From Oxalobacteraceae bacterium UBA6704 (GTDB lineage: Bacteria; Pseudomonadota; Gammaproteobacteria; Burkholderiales; Burkholderiaceae_D): DNA of 64,000 bases. Below the pieces are notes generated by a model. That model saw nothing but the letters and a program-made list of their open reading frames with translations. It had not been told where the DNA came from and did no database searches. Position numbers and translations under genes: made by a program. Within the stretch, counting starts at the first letter, position 1. Every line of letters starts with the position of its first letter. Location: the NCBI GenBank assembly GCA_002454505.1, contig DKJA01000053.1, forward strand, positions 69,764 through 133,763, written 5' to 3'. Positions 56,742-64,000 of the stretch are shown here, piece after piece.

Positions 56742-58397
56742 TCAGGCGGCTGTCGTGATCGTTGCCGCCGTTTCCGTGTGCAGCAGCGCCGCACCTTTGC
56801 GTTCTGTGCCCTGGCGCGTGGCCATCGCGATGAAGTGGCCGGCAAACACCAAGTGGCCCAGACCCATGATCGCGCCGCCCACAGAGCGGCTCTTCAGGTA
56901 AGGGATCGTGACCGTGACGGAGTCGATGAACGGCTTCGTCGCGTCCAGCATCGCCAGGCCCTGCAGCCAGCCGCCGATCGACAGGCCGATGAAGTAGATG
57001 CCGAAGCCGATCACCACCAGCCAGAAGTGCAGCGAAATCAGCGACGGGTAAGGCCACTCCCACGCCATCACGCGCGGCATCACGAAGTAGATCGCGCCGA
57101 ACATCACCATCGTGAAGAAGCCGTACAGGCCCAGGTGGGCATGGGCCACGGTGAAGTGCGTGAAGTGGGCCACCGTGTTAATGCTGCGCAGCGCCTCGAA
57201 GGAACCCTGCACGGAGCTGAGCGTGTACATCATCCCGCCCAGCACGATGAAGCGCAGCGTGGGCGAGTGGATCAGGCGGTTGAAGTAGCCCTTCATCGTC
57301 AGGTGCTGGTTCACCGAGAAGGCGATCACCGGCACGATCATCATCACGCTCTGCACGATGGACAATGTGATCAGCCAGCCCGGCACGGGGCCGCCGATCA
57401 AATGGTGACCGCCCACCTGGCCGTAGAAGAAGGCCAGCGTCCAGAAGCCCAGCAGCGACAGGTTGTACGACTGGATCGGGCGGCCGATGATCTTCGGCAG
57501 GAAGTAGTACACCGAGGCGAGCGCCATCGGCGTGTAGAACAGCCCGAGCACATTGTGGCCGAACCACCAGTTCATCGCCGCCTGCTGCACGCCGAAGTGC
57601 ACGGCCGGCAGGTTCCCGACCAGGAACAGCGTCGGGAACCAGAACAGCGCCGCGCCCATGTACCAGACCGACACGTACAGGTGCTGCACCTTGCGGGCCT
57701 GCAGCGTGTACACCAGCGGCAGGCCGACCAGCGCGCCGCCGATGACGAACAGGATGTCCACCTGCCACGGGATCTCCAGCCATTCCAGGCCGTCGCTGAT
57801 GCCGGCGGCAATGCAGCCCAGGCCCGCGACCATCGCTGCATTCCACACCATCGCGCCGACGATCGCATAACGGGCGCCGACCAGGTGCGTCTTCAGCAGC
57901 CGCGGCAGCATCCACATGGCGATGCCCAGCGCCGCCATCGGCGCCCAGCCGTAGGCGACGGCGTTCAGGTGGATCGTGCGCAGCCGTCCGAACGACAGCC
58001 AGGCCTGGTTGGCCAGCAGGTCCGGCTCGTGCAGCTTGATGGAGCTGAACAGGCCGGCCGCGGTGGCGACGAGCAGCCACACAATGGAGCAGGTGAGGAA
58101 CAGGAAGGTGACCAGGGAGCTGGATTTATCCGCCTCGACGCGTTCCTCCAGTTCTCCGGACAGGCGGGCGGAAGCGCCGGCACCGAGCGCCGGCGCATTA
58201 TCGTGCGCGGCCAGCGCGGCGGCCTGGGATGCCGATGCGGCAGGATCTTCGCCGCGGCCGATCTCGCCTTCGGAGAAGATGGTGCGGGCCGCGGCGGGAC
58301 TGGGTTCGAACAGCCGCTTGCGCAGCGACCAGATGAAGACGAACAAGCCTGTCACGGACAGGATGAACGACGAAAGCAGGATCGTGACGGTATTCAT
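56742..58397 (-). CDS. ccoN: cbb3-type oxidase subunit I (CcoN) with CcoS-like N-terminus
   Basis: 551 aa. Haem-copper core is intact: low-spin haem His in TIHLNAVAYGW (about 143), CuB His in WWFGHNVLGL (281) and in FFYGQVGGHH (331-332), catalytic-site Tyr at 325, haem b3 and b His in VAHAHLG (419, 421). An unusual N-terminal 50 residues (one helix then IWSLRKRLFEPSPAAARTIF) resembles CcoS, an assembly factor normally encoded by a separate gene, joined by an Ala/Glu-rich linker. Lies 41 bp after nnrS. Confidence 0.9.
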   Translation of the reverse strand: MNTVTILLSSFILSVTGLFVFIWSLRKRLFEPSPAAARTIFSEGEIGRGEDPAASASQAAALAAHDNAPALGAGASARLSGELEERVEADKSSSLVTFLFLTCSIVWLLVATAAGLFSSIKLHEPDLLANQAWLSFGRLRTIHLNAVAYGWAPMAALGIAMWMLPRLLKTHLVGARYAIVGAMVWNAAMVAGLGCIAAGISDGLEWLEIPWQVDILFVIGGALVGLPLVYTLQARKVQHLYVSVWYMGAALFWFPTLFLVGNLPAVHFGVQQAAMNWWFGHNVLGLFYTPMALASVYYFLPKIIGRPIQSYNLSLLGFWTLAFFYGQVGGHHLIGGPVPGWLITLSIVQSVMMIVPVIAFSVNQHLTMKGYFNRLIHSPTLRFIVLGGMMYTLSSVQGSFEALRSINTVAHFTHFTVAHAHLGLYGFFTMVMFGAIYFVMPRVMAWEWPYPSLISLHFWLVVIGFGIYFIGLSIGGWLQGLAMLDATKPFIDSVTVTIPYLKSRSVGGAIMGLGHLVFAGHFIAMATRQGTERKGAALLHTETAATITTAA

Positions 58398-58438
58398 GGT
58401 GAGGACCGGTTGGGTGGACGTGATGGCGTTGCGTGTCT

Positions 58439-59602
58439 TCAGCCCGGCCGGCCGTCGGCACGGGCACGGGTCAGGAAGGGCACATAGCGCCACAGGTAGA
58501 ACAGGAAGGCGGCCGACCACAGTGCGGCCGACAGCAGCAGCGTGTGTTCGCGCGCCGTACCGGCCAGGCCGTTGGCGGCCAGGCGGGCCAGCGCACCGGC
58601 CGGCAGCAGCACGAACATGATCTTTTCGGCACCGGTGGCGCGCAGCATGCGGCCCGTGTGGCCCAGCGCCGTGCGGGTGATCATCGCGCCGATCATGCCG
58701 GTCATGCCGCCGGCGGCCAGCAGGTGGAACACGGTGCTCGTGCCGACCAGGCCCACCGCCGCAAAGCCCAGCAGCGCGATGCCGCCGACCAGCAGCGCAT
58801 ACGACAGGTGGAAGGACCACAGCAGCGGCACGCGCCACGTGGCCAGCGGATCCCACAGCGCGAGCCGCACGGCGTGCAGCATGGCAGCCAGCCACGCGGT
58901 GCCGGCCGTCAGCCAGGCCGGCGCACCGGCCAGCCAGCACAGCGCAGCCACGGCGAGGGCGATTACGCAGGCCAGATCGAGCTTGCCGTTCTGGCGCGGC
59001 TTGCTGCCTGGCGCGCCATTCCGCGTGAACATCGGCGCGACACGGCCGCCGATCAGCGTGATCAGCAGCGCGATCAGCAGGATCGCGCCATGCACGGGCG
59101 CCAGCGGCGAGACGGCGACGATCCCCAGGTGGGCCAGGTGGAACACGGTATTGCAGACGGCAAGCAGCAGCACGACGCCGAACACGGGCAGGTTGCGCCG
59201 GTTGTTCGCCTTCAGCAGCAGGTGCAGCAGCACCGCGGCGACGACGAACAGGAAGGCGCCATCGACCAACGCAAATGCGACGGGTGGCGCCAGCGCCGCC
59301 ATCCGCCCCGCCAGCCACAGCGCCACGAGCCCCTGCAGCGGTCGGCCATGCGGCGTGGGCATGCCCGTCCAGTTCTGCACGGCCGTCAGCAGGAAGCCGG
59401 CCACCACGGCGCCGGCAAAGCCGAAGGTCATTTCATGCACATGCCACAGCAGGTCCACCGGCGCGCCGGACCAGGTGCCCAGATAGGCGGCCACCCAGGC
59501 GGGCACCGCCACGGCGGCAAAGGCGGCGGCCAGCAGGTAGAAGGGCCGGAAGCCCAGGCGGTACACCGGTGCGTCGGCGTTCAGCGGGGAGAGGCGTTCC
59601 AT
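58439..59602 (-). CDS. nnrS: NnrS-family haem-copper membrane protein
   Basis: 387 aa, about 12 hydrophobic helices. NnrS signature YRLGFRPFYLLAAAFAAVAV at the N-terminus, HVHEMTFGFAGAVVAGFLLT and LTAVQNWTGMPTPHGRPLQG. NnrS protects the cell from nitric-oxide-derived stress, and in denitrifiers is regulated by NO-responsive factors. It is the first gene of the cluster with ccoN, ccoO, cytochrome c and SCO, and follows an NsrR-like palindrome. Confidence 0.92.
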   Translation of the reverse strand: MERLSPLNADAPVYRLGFRPFYLLAAAFAAVAVPAWVAAYLGTWSGAPVDLLWHVHEMTFGFAGAVVAGFLLTAVQNWTGMPTPHGRPLQGLVALWLAGRMAALAPPVAFALVDGAFLFVVAAVLLHLLLKANNRRNLPVFGVVLLLAVCNTVFHLAHLGIVAVSPLAPVHGAILLIALLITLIGGRVAPMFTRNGAPGSKPRQNGKLDLACVIALAVAALCWLAGAPAWLTAGTAWLAAMLHAVRLALWDPLATWRVPLLWSFHLSYALLVGGIALLGFAAVGLVGTSTVFHLLAAGGMTGMIGAMITRTALGHTGRMLRATGAEKIMFVLLPAGALARLAANGLAGTAREHTLLLSAALWSAAFLFYLWRYVPFLTRARADGRPG

Positions 59603-59629
59603 GACGGGTACTCCATTCGGTTCTTTTTA

Positions 59630-59652
59630 AAGATGCATTCAGCATACATCTA
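59630..59652. promoter_or_regulatory. NsrR-like operator upstream of nnrS
   Basis: AAGATGCATTC-A-GCATACATCTA: an 11-1-11 inverted repeat with 8 of 11 arm positions paired, 28-50 bp upstream of the nnrS start. This matches the layout of NsrR sites (AAGATGCATTT-N-AAATGCATCTT), which are released by nitric oxide. Confidence 0.6.
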
Positions 59653-59703
59653 TTTCGCCGCAAAAGGCAATACCCCGTTGGGCAGATTGCCGCGGCGCGA
59701 AGG

Positions 59704-59961
59704 TCAGCGCCGCAGGTAACGCCAGACGATGGCAGGGAAGGCGAGAACGGCGAACAGGGCCAGCGTGACGGGCCACAGCTCCCACGGCGGCATGCCGGCG
59801 GAGCCGCCGTGGCGCAACGCCAAGAGCGGCACGATCATCCAAAGGGCATAGGCCACGCTCCAGCTTCCGATGCGGGCCATGATCTGCCAGCGCGCGGGCA
59901 GCCATGGCGCATTGGCCAGCACGATGGCGGCGGCGAGGTGCAGCGGCGCGAAGCCGTCCAT
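59704..59961 (-). CDS. Small membrane protein in the cytochrome biogenesis cluster
   Basis: 85 aa with three hydrophobic segments (LHLAAAIVLANAPWL, VAYALWMIVPLLAL, LALFAVLAFPAIVWRYL). It starts in the CcsA stop codon (1-nt overlap), so it belongs to that transcript. No motif. Likely an accessory of cytochrome c maturation. Confidence 0.65.
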   Translation of the reverse strand: MDGFAPLHLAAAIVLANAPWLPARWQIMARIGSWSVAYALWMIVPLLALRHGGSAGMPPWELWPVTLALFAVLAFPAIVWRYLRR

Positions 59962-61073
59962 CACAGCGCCCCGTACGAGTGCAGGCCGGACAGGAACATG
60001 TTGACGCCGACGAAGGCAAACAGCGTGATGCAGAAGCCGGCCAGCGACCACCATGCCAGCACGTGGCCGCTCACCTGCCGCACGAGGCGCATGTGCAGCC
60101 AAGCCGCATAATTGAGCCAGACGATCAGGGCCCAGGTTTCCTTCGGGTCCCAGGACCAGTAGCCGCCCCAGGCCTCGGCGGCCCACAGGGCGCCGAGGAT
60201 CGTGGCGATCGTGAAGAACACAAAGCCCAGCGCCGTGGCTTTATAAGTCCATTCGTCGAGCCGGCCGCGGGCCGGCAGCCGGTCCGCCAGCGCGGGCAGG
60301 CCGGCCAGCAGCCACGCGCCACCCAGCATGGCGGCGATCGAGAAGGCACCGTAGCCGATGAAATTGGCCGGCACGTGCAGCTTCATCCAGTAGGACTGCA
60401 GCGCCGGGATCAGCGGCTGGATCTCGTGCGCATCCAGGCCGTAGCGGAACATGAACAGCACGGCCGCCGCTACCGGCAGCAGCGCGAACACGCCCAATTG
60501 GCCGTTGCCGGCCTGCTGCTCGAAGCGCAGGTACAGCAGCGTGGTGAGCCACGCGAACAGCACGAACACTTCGTACAGGTTCGACACGGGAATGTGGCCG
60601 ATACCGAGCAGGTACGATTCGTGCCAGCGCACCAGCCAGCCCGCCAGCCCGGCGCCGCAGCCGATCCAGGCCGTCATCGAGGCGCGCGCCAGCCAGGCCG
60701 GCGAGCGGCACCACCAGCCCACCGCGTACAGCACGGTGGCGGCCCAGAAGCACAGCCCCATCCACATGATGGCGCTCTGGCTGGCGAGGAAATAGCGCAG
60801 CAGGAAGCGGCGGTCGGCCGCGGCGATGTCGCCGCCGTACAGCGCGACAGCGATTGCCGCCAGCAGCGCGCCCGCGAAGAGCAACGGCTGCAGGCGGCGC
60901 CAGCGGATGGCCAGCGCCGCCAGTGCCGGCACCGAGGCAAGCAGGATCGCCAGGTCGTAGCCATCCAGGCTGAAACGGGCCGGCACGGCCAGCGCGGCGG
61001 CCAGCAGGAAGAGCAGGAAGCCGGCATCGGGCAGGTAGCGCGATGCGCGGCCGGGCAGGGCAAGGGTGGTCAT
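59961..61073 (-). CDS. ccsA: Cytochrome c biogenesis protein CcsA (System II haem transporter)
   Basis: 370 aa, about nine membrane helices. The tryptophan-rich WWD motif is intact (WGGYWSWDPKETWALIVWLN, about 298-317) and several His residues flank it for haem handling. It exports haem and with ResB/CcsB attaches it to CxxCH apoproteins such as the cytochromes encoded just downstream. Overlaps the ResB stop by 4 bp. Confidence 0.93.
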   Translation of the reverse strand: MTTLALPGRASRYLPDAGFLLFLLAAALAVPARFSLDGYDLAILLASVPALAALAIRWRRLQPLLFAGALLAAIAVALYGGDIAAADRRFLLRYFLASQSAIMWMGLCFWAATVLYAVGWWCRSPAWLARASMTAWIGCGAGLAGWLVRWHESYLLGIGHIPVSNLYEVFVLFAWLTTLLYLRFEQQAGNGQLGVFALLPVAAAVLFMFRYGLDAHEIQPLIPALQSYWMKLHVPANFIGYGAFSIAAMLGGAWLLAGLPALADRLPARGRLDEWTYKATALGFVFFTIATILGALWAAEAWGGYWSWDPKETWALIVWLNYAAWLHMRLVRQVSGHVLAWWSLAGFCITLFAFVGVNMFLSGLHSYGAL

Positions 61074-62971
61074 GATTCACCTTTCGTTGGTATGGCCAGC
61101 AGATGAGCGATGGCGGTGCGTTGGGCCGCAAGTTCGTCGTCCAGGGCCGGCGTGACGCGGTTGGCATCGAGCGCAAGCAGCAGTTCGCCGCCATGCCAGT
61201 GCAGCCAGATGCGGCGTTCGCGGATGAAGGTCATGGCGCACACGCCGGCAGCCAGCAGCGCGGCACCGAGATAGACGATGTTGGCGCCCGGCGCGCGCGT
61301 CACCTGCAACACGGCGGCCGGTACGGCTTCGACTTCCGCCAGTTCCACCAGCGCGGGCCAGTTGCCGGTGCGGCTATCGGTGTAAGCCTGCAGCGCATCG
61401 CGCGTGCGTTCTGCCGGGAAGCCCGGGGAAAGCCGCGCGGCGCTGCGTTCCAGCAGGTCCAGATAAAGTCGGCCGCCGGCGATGCGTTCCCGTTCGCCGG
61501 CATCGGCCGGCACGAAACGCGCGATGCCGGACAGGCCCTCGGCGGCGAAGCGTTCCAGCAGGGCGGCGCTGCTGGCGCGCACCGTCTTCGCCAGCGCCGG
61601 GTCGGCGACACCTTCCGCCAGCGATGCCGCGGCGCGTTGGCGGGTGGCCGGATCGTGCAACGCCTGCACCCAGCCGGCATAGCCGCGCAGCGTGCCTTGG
61701 GCGTCGGCCGGCAAGCGCAGGTACGCCGTTTCCGCTCCATCGCCGCGCGACTGCACGAACCAGCGCGCACCATCGATCTCCAGCGCGCGCTGATAAACCA
61801 CAAACGACGTGGCCTGGCCGCTGGCGTCGCGCAGCCTGAAAGCCAGCGACGGGCCCACGTCCACCGTGTGCTCGCCCGGTTTCGACTGGCCGCGCCAGCC
61901 GGAGGGCGCGGTACCCCGTGCGAACACGTTGATGGTCTTCAGTTCGGTTGCCTCCAGTGTGTACGGCTGCCCCGCCAGCAGCAGCGGCGCCGCTTCGCCG
62001 ACCCGCAGCGACACCGGCTGGGCGACGCCAGCCAGACGCAGCGTCACCCGGCTGCCGCCATCGTCGAAGCCGGACTGGAACAGCGTCACGCCGCGATAAG
62101 TAAACGGCTGGTTGACGCGCAGCGTGACGGGAATACGCCGTGCGCCATCGACGATTTCCAGCGTGCTGACGAAGTCCCGTGGCTGGCCGTTCGGATAATG
62201 GTCGATAGTGAAGTCGCGCAGGTGCAGGCCGAACGGCAAGGGCTGGACCAGGTAGCCGTCGCCCGCCGGCAGCTGCGCCATCGTGCCGATATCGTCGACA
62301 CTGCCGCCGCGGGGCAGCGTGATCATCGCGCGGAAGGCGCCTGCATCGCGTGACAGCCGCGCGGCGGCGGGCGCTTGTGCAGGCGGTACGTCCAGCGCGG
62401 CCGGCGTCACGTCGCCGCGCCAGATGCGCCAGTGCAGCGGCACGTTGCCGTCCACCAGCCCGCCGACGCAGATCAGCACCATCGCGCCGTGCACGAGGAT
62501 GTAGCCGGCCCTGCGGCCGGCACCGCGGCGGCCCGCCAGCACCCAGCCGCCATTGAACGTTTTGATGCGCACTTTAAAGCCGGTACTGCGAAGATGCTCG
62601 TACAGCGCCTCGACCGCATGGGCGGCGGAAGGAAACGAGGCGTGATGCGCCGCGCGGCGCAGGCTGGTGCGGCTGCGTTCGAGCCTGAAACTGCGCATCT
62701 CGCGCCACATGCCGGGCGTACGCTGCCACAGGCACAATGCGGTGGACGTGGCCATGAAAGCCAGCAGCAGCAGGAACCACCAGGCGTGATACACATCCGT
62801 CAGGCGGCACAGCATGAACAGCGACGTCCAGTACGTGCCGTAACGGCTGACGTAGACCACCGCCGACTGGTTCTGTTCGAGGATCGAGCCGATGGTGGCG
62901 GCGATCGCCACCACGCACAGCACGGCGATTGCGAAGCGCATGGAGCGCAGCAGGTTGAAGAAGGCGTTCAT
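61070..62971 (-). CDS. resB: ResB-type cytochrome c biogenesis protein (CcsB)
   Basis: 633 aa. N-terminal membrane helices (FAIAVLCVVAIAATIGSILE; FMLCRLTDVYHAWWFLLLLA), a third around GYILVHGAMVLICVGGLVDG, a long periplasmic domain, and a C-terminal helix (VYLGAALLAAGVCAMTFIRE). GTYWTSLFMLCRLTDVYHAW and QPFTYRGVTLFQSGFDDGGS are characteristic of ResB. Together with CcsA it forms System II synthetase. It overlaps the RND gene by 4 bp. Confidence 0.93.
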   Translation of the reverse strand: MNAFFNLLRSMRFAIAVLCVVAIAATIGSILEQNQSAVVYVSRYGTYWTSLFMLCRLTDVYHAWWFLLLLAFMATSTALCLWQRTPGMWREMRSFRLERSRTSLRRAAHHASFPSAAHAVEALYEHLRSTGFKVRIKTFNGGWVLAGRRGAGRRAGYILVHGAMVLICVGGLVDGNVPLHWRIWRGDVTPAALDVPPAQAPAAARLSRDAGAFRAMITLPRGGSVDDIGTMAQLPAGDGYLVQPLPFGLHLRDFTIDHYPNGQPRDFVSTLEIVDGARRIPVTLRVNQPFTYRGVTLFQSGFDDGGSRVTLRLAGVAQPVSLRVGEAAPLLLAGQPYTLEATELKTINVFARGTAPSGWRGQSKPGEHTVDVGPSLAFRLRDASGQATSFVVYQRALEIDGARWFVQSRGDGAETAYLRLPADAQGTLRGYAGWVQALHDPATRQRAAASLAEGVADPALAKTVRASSAALLERFAAEGLSGIARFVPADAGERERIAGGRLYLDLLERSAARLSPGFPAERTRDALQAYTDSRTGNWPALVELAEVEAVPAAVLQVTRAPGANIVYLGAALLAAGVCAMTFIRERRIWLHWHGGELLLALDANRVTPALDDELAAQRTAIAHLLAIPTKGES

Positions 62972-64000
62972 GCGACAGCCTCGCGGGGACGCCGTTGCAG
63001 CCACACGATGGCGGGAATCACGATCAGCGAGAACAGCGGCGCCGTTACCATGCCGCCGATCAGCGGCGCGGCGATGCGCTGCATCACGTCGGCGCCGGCG
63101 GCATCGGACAGCATGACGGGAATCAGCCCGCCGAGAATCACGGCAACCGTCATCGCCTTCGGCCGCAGCCGCAGCAGCGCACCGGAGACCAGCGCACGGT
63201 AGGGCTGGTCGGGCGTGGCGGCCAGCGCCTGGTCCAGGTACAGCAGCATGACGATGCCGAATTCGGCGGCCACGCCGGCCAGCGCGATCAGGCCGATGAC
63301 GACCGCCACCGACAGCTGGAAGCCCAGCAGCCACGTCAGCCACAGGCCGCCCGTGACGGCGAACGGCAGGCTGGCCAGCACGAGCAGCACCTTGCGCCAG
63401 TCCCTGAAATGCCAGTACAGCAGCGCCGCCACGAGCATCATGGTCAGCGCGGTGGCGGCCCACAGCCGCGGCTTGCCATCCCTGAGCTGCAGGTACTGGC
63501 CCTGCCACGCCACCGTGTAGCCGGGTGCCAGCTGCAATCCCGCCGCCAGTGCGGGTTCGGCGCGGCGCAGGTAGTCGCCGGCGGCGGCGGCGGGAACGTC
63601 CACGTACACATAGGTGACGGGGCGAGCGTTCTCGCTGCGGATCTCGGTCGGCCCGTCCTGCACGCGCACGCGCGCCACCTGGTCCAGCTGCACCTGCGCG
63701 CCGTTCGGCGCCTGCAGCCGCACCTGGCGCAGCGCGGCAATGCTGTCGCGCTGCGCCCGCGCATAGCGCAGCACCACGGGATAGCGTTCCCGCCCGTCGA
63801 TCACGGTGCTGATGGTTTCGCCACCCAGCGCACCCTGCACGGCCTGCTGCACCGCCGCCACCGACAGGCCATACCGGCTGGCCGCGGCGCGGTCCACCTG
63901 CACGTCCAGGTAGCGACCTGCCGCAACGCGGTCGGCAAACACGGAGCGAGCGCCCGGTATCCCGCGCAGCAGCGTTTCGGCCTGCTGCGCGGCCTGCGCC
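62968..64000 (-). CDS. CusA/CzcA-type RND heavy-metal efflux pump, partial
   Basis: The frame runs into the right edge, so the N-terminal two thirds are missing. The visible C-terminal 344 residues include porter segments (VFADRVAAGRYLDVQVDRAA), then helices LWAATALTMMLVAALLYWHF, LSVAVVIGLIALAGVAAEFG and the final segment IVIPAIVWLQRRP. ALAGVAAEFGIVMLLYLDQA fits the CusA/CzcA branch rather than drug RND pumps. The ResB gene overlaps its stop by 4 bp; so metal efflux and cytochrome c maturation are co-transcribed. Confidence 0.85.
   Translation of the reverse strand, partial: AQAAQQAETLLRGIPGARSVFADRVAAGRYLDVQVDRAAASRYGLSVAAVQQAVQGALGGETISTVIDGRERYPVVLRYARAQRDSIAALRQVRLQAPNGAQVQLDQVARVRVQDGPTEIRSENARPVTYVYVDVPAAAAGDYLRRAEPALAAGLQLAPGYTVAWQGQYLQLRDGKPRLWAATALTMMLVAALLYWHFRDWRKVLLVLASLPFAVTGGLWLTWLLGFQLSVAVVIGLIALAGVAAEFGIVMLLYLDQALAATPDQPYRALVSGALLRLRPKAMTVAVILGGLIPVMLSDAAGADVMQRIAAPLIGGMVTAPLFSLIVIPAIVWLQRRPREAVA

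Noticed and set aside
1..64000. tRNA or rRNA genes
   Set aside because: No cloverleaf-like or rRNA-like segment was recognised on either strand.

Overview
The window is high-GC (roughly two thirds G+C) Gram-negative DNA. Its gene content points to a betaproteobacterium of the Oxalobacteraceae (Massilia / Pseudoduganella / Telluria type): a DUF3141 PhaC-like protein, a GGDEF-EAL protein, TonB receptors, NnrS next to a cbb3-type oxidase, and many LysR/TetR regulators. The genus is an inference; there is no rRNA or tRNA in the window to confirm it.

Layout. 1-2.8 kb: the end of an EmrAB-like drug-efflux operon with its TetR regulator. 2.8-4.3 kb: a DUF1348 protein and a yefM-yoeB toxin-antitoxin pair with TGTACA operators. 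4.3-9.6 kb: a single-domain response regulator, a GGDEF-EAL protein with a broken GGDEF site, a secreted cupin, small hypotheticals and an orphan HipB-like XRE regulator behind a perfect 18-bp dyad. 9.9-17.3 kb: a polysaccharide-degradation pair (exo-rhamnogalacturonan-lyase-like and GH2), a HAD phosphatase, a methyltransferase and a LysR regulator. 17.3-20.5 kb: a Fur-box siderophore receptor, a PAP2 phosphatase and a 41-aa membrane peptide. 20.5-29.4 kb: an eight-gene minus-strand operon (TetR, SsuCBA-like ABC transporter, TonB receptor, ACMSD-like amidohydrolase, rhodanese, flavoprotein monooxygenase), which looks like an uptake and catabolism system for an unidentified, perhaps sulfur-containing, compound. 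29.5-36 kb: a hydrolase-like protein, a TetR/MFS divergent pair, a solo receiver protein and DUF3141.

36-46 kb: YjjG, YbaN, a large hybrid histidine kinase, a small lipoprotein, a Ca2+/H+ antiporter, a complete IS1595-family element with intact ends and 8-bp target duplication inserted in the T-tail of a minus-strand terminator, a molybdopterin-domain protein, a di-Mop molbindin and an LTA-synthase-like sulfatase preceded by three GTTAA boxes in 11-bp phase. 46-52.7 kb: a 104-bp compound inverted repeat, a PNPOx-ferredoxin reductase operon divergent from its LysR, DsrE, cupin, AraC, a secreted protein and a MOSC protein. 52.7-54.3 kb: a lower-GC gene-poor patch with decayed fragments, helically phased TTCGG repeats and one orphan gene. 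54.3-64 kb: a respiratory block on the minus strand: NnrS, CcoN, CcoO, mono-haem cytochrome c, SCO and a membrane protein behind an NsrR-like operator, then CcsA, ResB and the C-terminal third of a CusA/CzcA RND pump.

Two likely regulatory themes tie genes together: an NsrR-like site links the cbb3/NnrS operon to nitric oxide, and PmrA/QseB-like 11-bp direct repeats lie upstream of two envelope loci (the 41-aa peptide behind PAP2, and the LTA-synthase-like protein). All family names come from reading motifs by eye; no database search was possible.
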